From NCBI GenBank assembly GCA_041665985.1, contig JBAYHV010000025.1:1-11293 (forward strand): DNA of 11,293 bases, written 5' to 3'. The translations under genes were made by a program, and so were the position numbers. Numbering within the stretch: the first letter of the stretch is position 1; the number at the start of each line of letters is the position of its first letter. This document shows, piece by piece, positions 10,710-11,293 of the stretch. The DNA comes from CAIRYW01 sp041665985. GTDB taxonomy: Bacteria > Patescibacteriota > Minisyncoccia > Phycocordibacterales > CAIRYW01. The notes beneath the pieces are model-generated. The model was not told the DNA's origin and made no database searches. It saw nothing but the letters and a program-made list of their open reading frames with translations.

Positions 10710-11293
10710 ATGCGTTTTAGTACAAAAAATAAATCAAAATTTCTTTTTCTTGCAACAATCTTTCTCATCATTTTTTCCGTACCTTTTGCATCAAATACAT
10801 ATGCTACAAACGGCGTACCAAGCACTATTTCATACCAAGGACACCTCACAGACTCAGGAGGGAATCTACTTGGTGGAGCAGGTACACCTTACTACTTCAA
10901 ATTCTCATTCTGGGATTCATCAACTGTAGGATCAGGTACAAAAGTATGGCCTTCTACCTCACCATCTTCTGTACCACTAACAGTCAGACAAGGAGTATTC
11001 AATGTAGATATAGGAGACACAACTGCAGGATACCCAGATACTCTTAATTACGATTTCAATACTAACAGCAAGATATATCTCCAAGTAGAAATATCAAGCG
11101 ACAATATTACCTTCGAAACTCTTTCTCCTCGCTCTTCTATTACTTCTTCTGCCTTCTCTCAAGTTACTAATCAAGTCAGTGGAACAAACCAATCTTCTTT
11201 TGGTACTACTACACCTATTACAAACTCTCTGATCTCTGCTCTTACCACAGGTATCAATCAAGTCGCGATGACGATCAAAGGATTCGTTGGACA
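10710..11293 (+). CDS. Secreted surface protein, N-terminal part (runs off the window)
   Basis: An open frame of 194 codons to the window end, with no stop. Residues 1-32 are a clear signal peptide: basic start (RFSTKNKSK), hydrophobic core (11-27) and a probable cleavage after TYA at residue 32. The mature part begins TNGVPSTISYQGHLTDSGG and continues as a serine/threonine-rich, beta-type domain with YYFKFSFWDSS, VRQGVFNVDIGD and KIYLQVEISS. I associate this module with the N-terminus of large surface or tail-fibre-like proteins in Patescibacteria; that is pattern recognition, not a search result. It is likely to serve attachment or the cell surface. The mature part uses more C-ending codons than most genes here, similar to the partial gene at 2-247. 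It has its own promoter. Confidence 0.85.
   Translation, partial: MRFSTKNKSKFLFLATIFLIIFSVPFASNTYATNGVPSTISYQGHLTDSGGNLLGGAGTPYYFKFSFWDSSTVGSGTKVWPSTSPSSVPLTVRQGVFNVDIGDTTAGYPDTLNYDFNTNSKIYLQVEISSDNITFETLSPRSSITSSAFSQVTNQVSGTNQSSFGTTTPITNSLISALTTGINQVAMTIKGFVG

Noticed and set aside
10583..10929. Two open frames (minus 10583-10849, plus 10702-10929) at the surface-protein start
   Set aside because: The in-frame signal peptide and typical N-terminal module starting at 10710 show which frame is real; these are shadows.

Overview
The window looks like part of a small, AT-rich genome from the candidate phyla radiation (Patescibacteria), most likely a Parcubacteria-type lineage. This is inferred from short, tightly packed genes on one strand, start codons without Shine-Dalgarno sequences, a standard genetic code (TAA, TAG and TGA all stop), several small unrecognised proteins, and a secreted surface-protein module at the right end of a kind I associate with these bacteria. 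No marker gene here fixes the lineage, so the assignment is tentative.

Layout. Positions 1-683 hold two tandem paralogues of an unrecognised, membrane-anchored small protein, the first cut by the window edge. Positions 684-1029 are non-coding: an A/C-rich tract, a strong terminator hairpin, a second long palindrome and an extended -10 promoter. Positions 1030-3748 form a likely operon of lemA, a MazG-like nucleotide pyrophosphohydrolase, the membrane protease htpX and a DUF1189-like membrane protein. A tRNA-Ser(GGA) follows on the minus strand. Positions 3913-5397 hold engB (GTPase for ribosome assembly), a small unknown gene, a single-domain rhodanese and tspO. Positions 5426-7803 carry a protein with a phosphoenolpyruvate-utilising 'mobile' (swivelling phosphohistidine) domain and a histidine-phosphatase-family protein. 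Positions 8074-10524 carry an NAD(P)H oxidoreductase of flavodoxin fold, an unknown acidic protein, murI (glutamate racemase) and a DUF192 protein. From 10710 to the end is the open 5' part of a secreted surface protein.

The most unusual feature is a perfect 29-bp direct repeat (5421-5449 and 8069-8097). It spans the start codon and first eight codons of both the mobile-domain gene and the oxidoreductase gene. The oxidoreductase is the natural owner, because these residues form its first beta strand. The 2.6-kb block between the copies therefore looks inserted or rearranged, with the mobile-domain gene having taken over a captured gene start. The second notable pattern is a recurring extended -10 promoter (consensus close to TRTGNTANAAT). 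At engB and tspO it lies so close to the ATG that the mRNAs should be leaderless. The third is a highly structured element at the end of murI that supplies a 39-residue C-terminal tail, with related hairpins about 550 bp downstream.

No transposase, integrase, CRISPR array or rRNA is visible.
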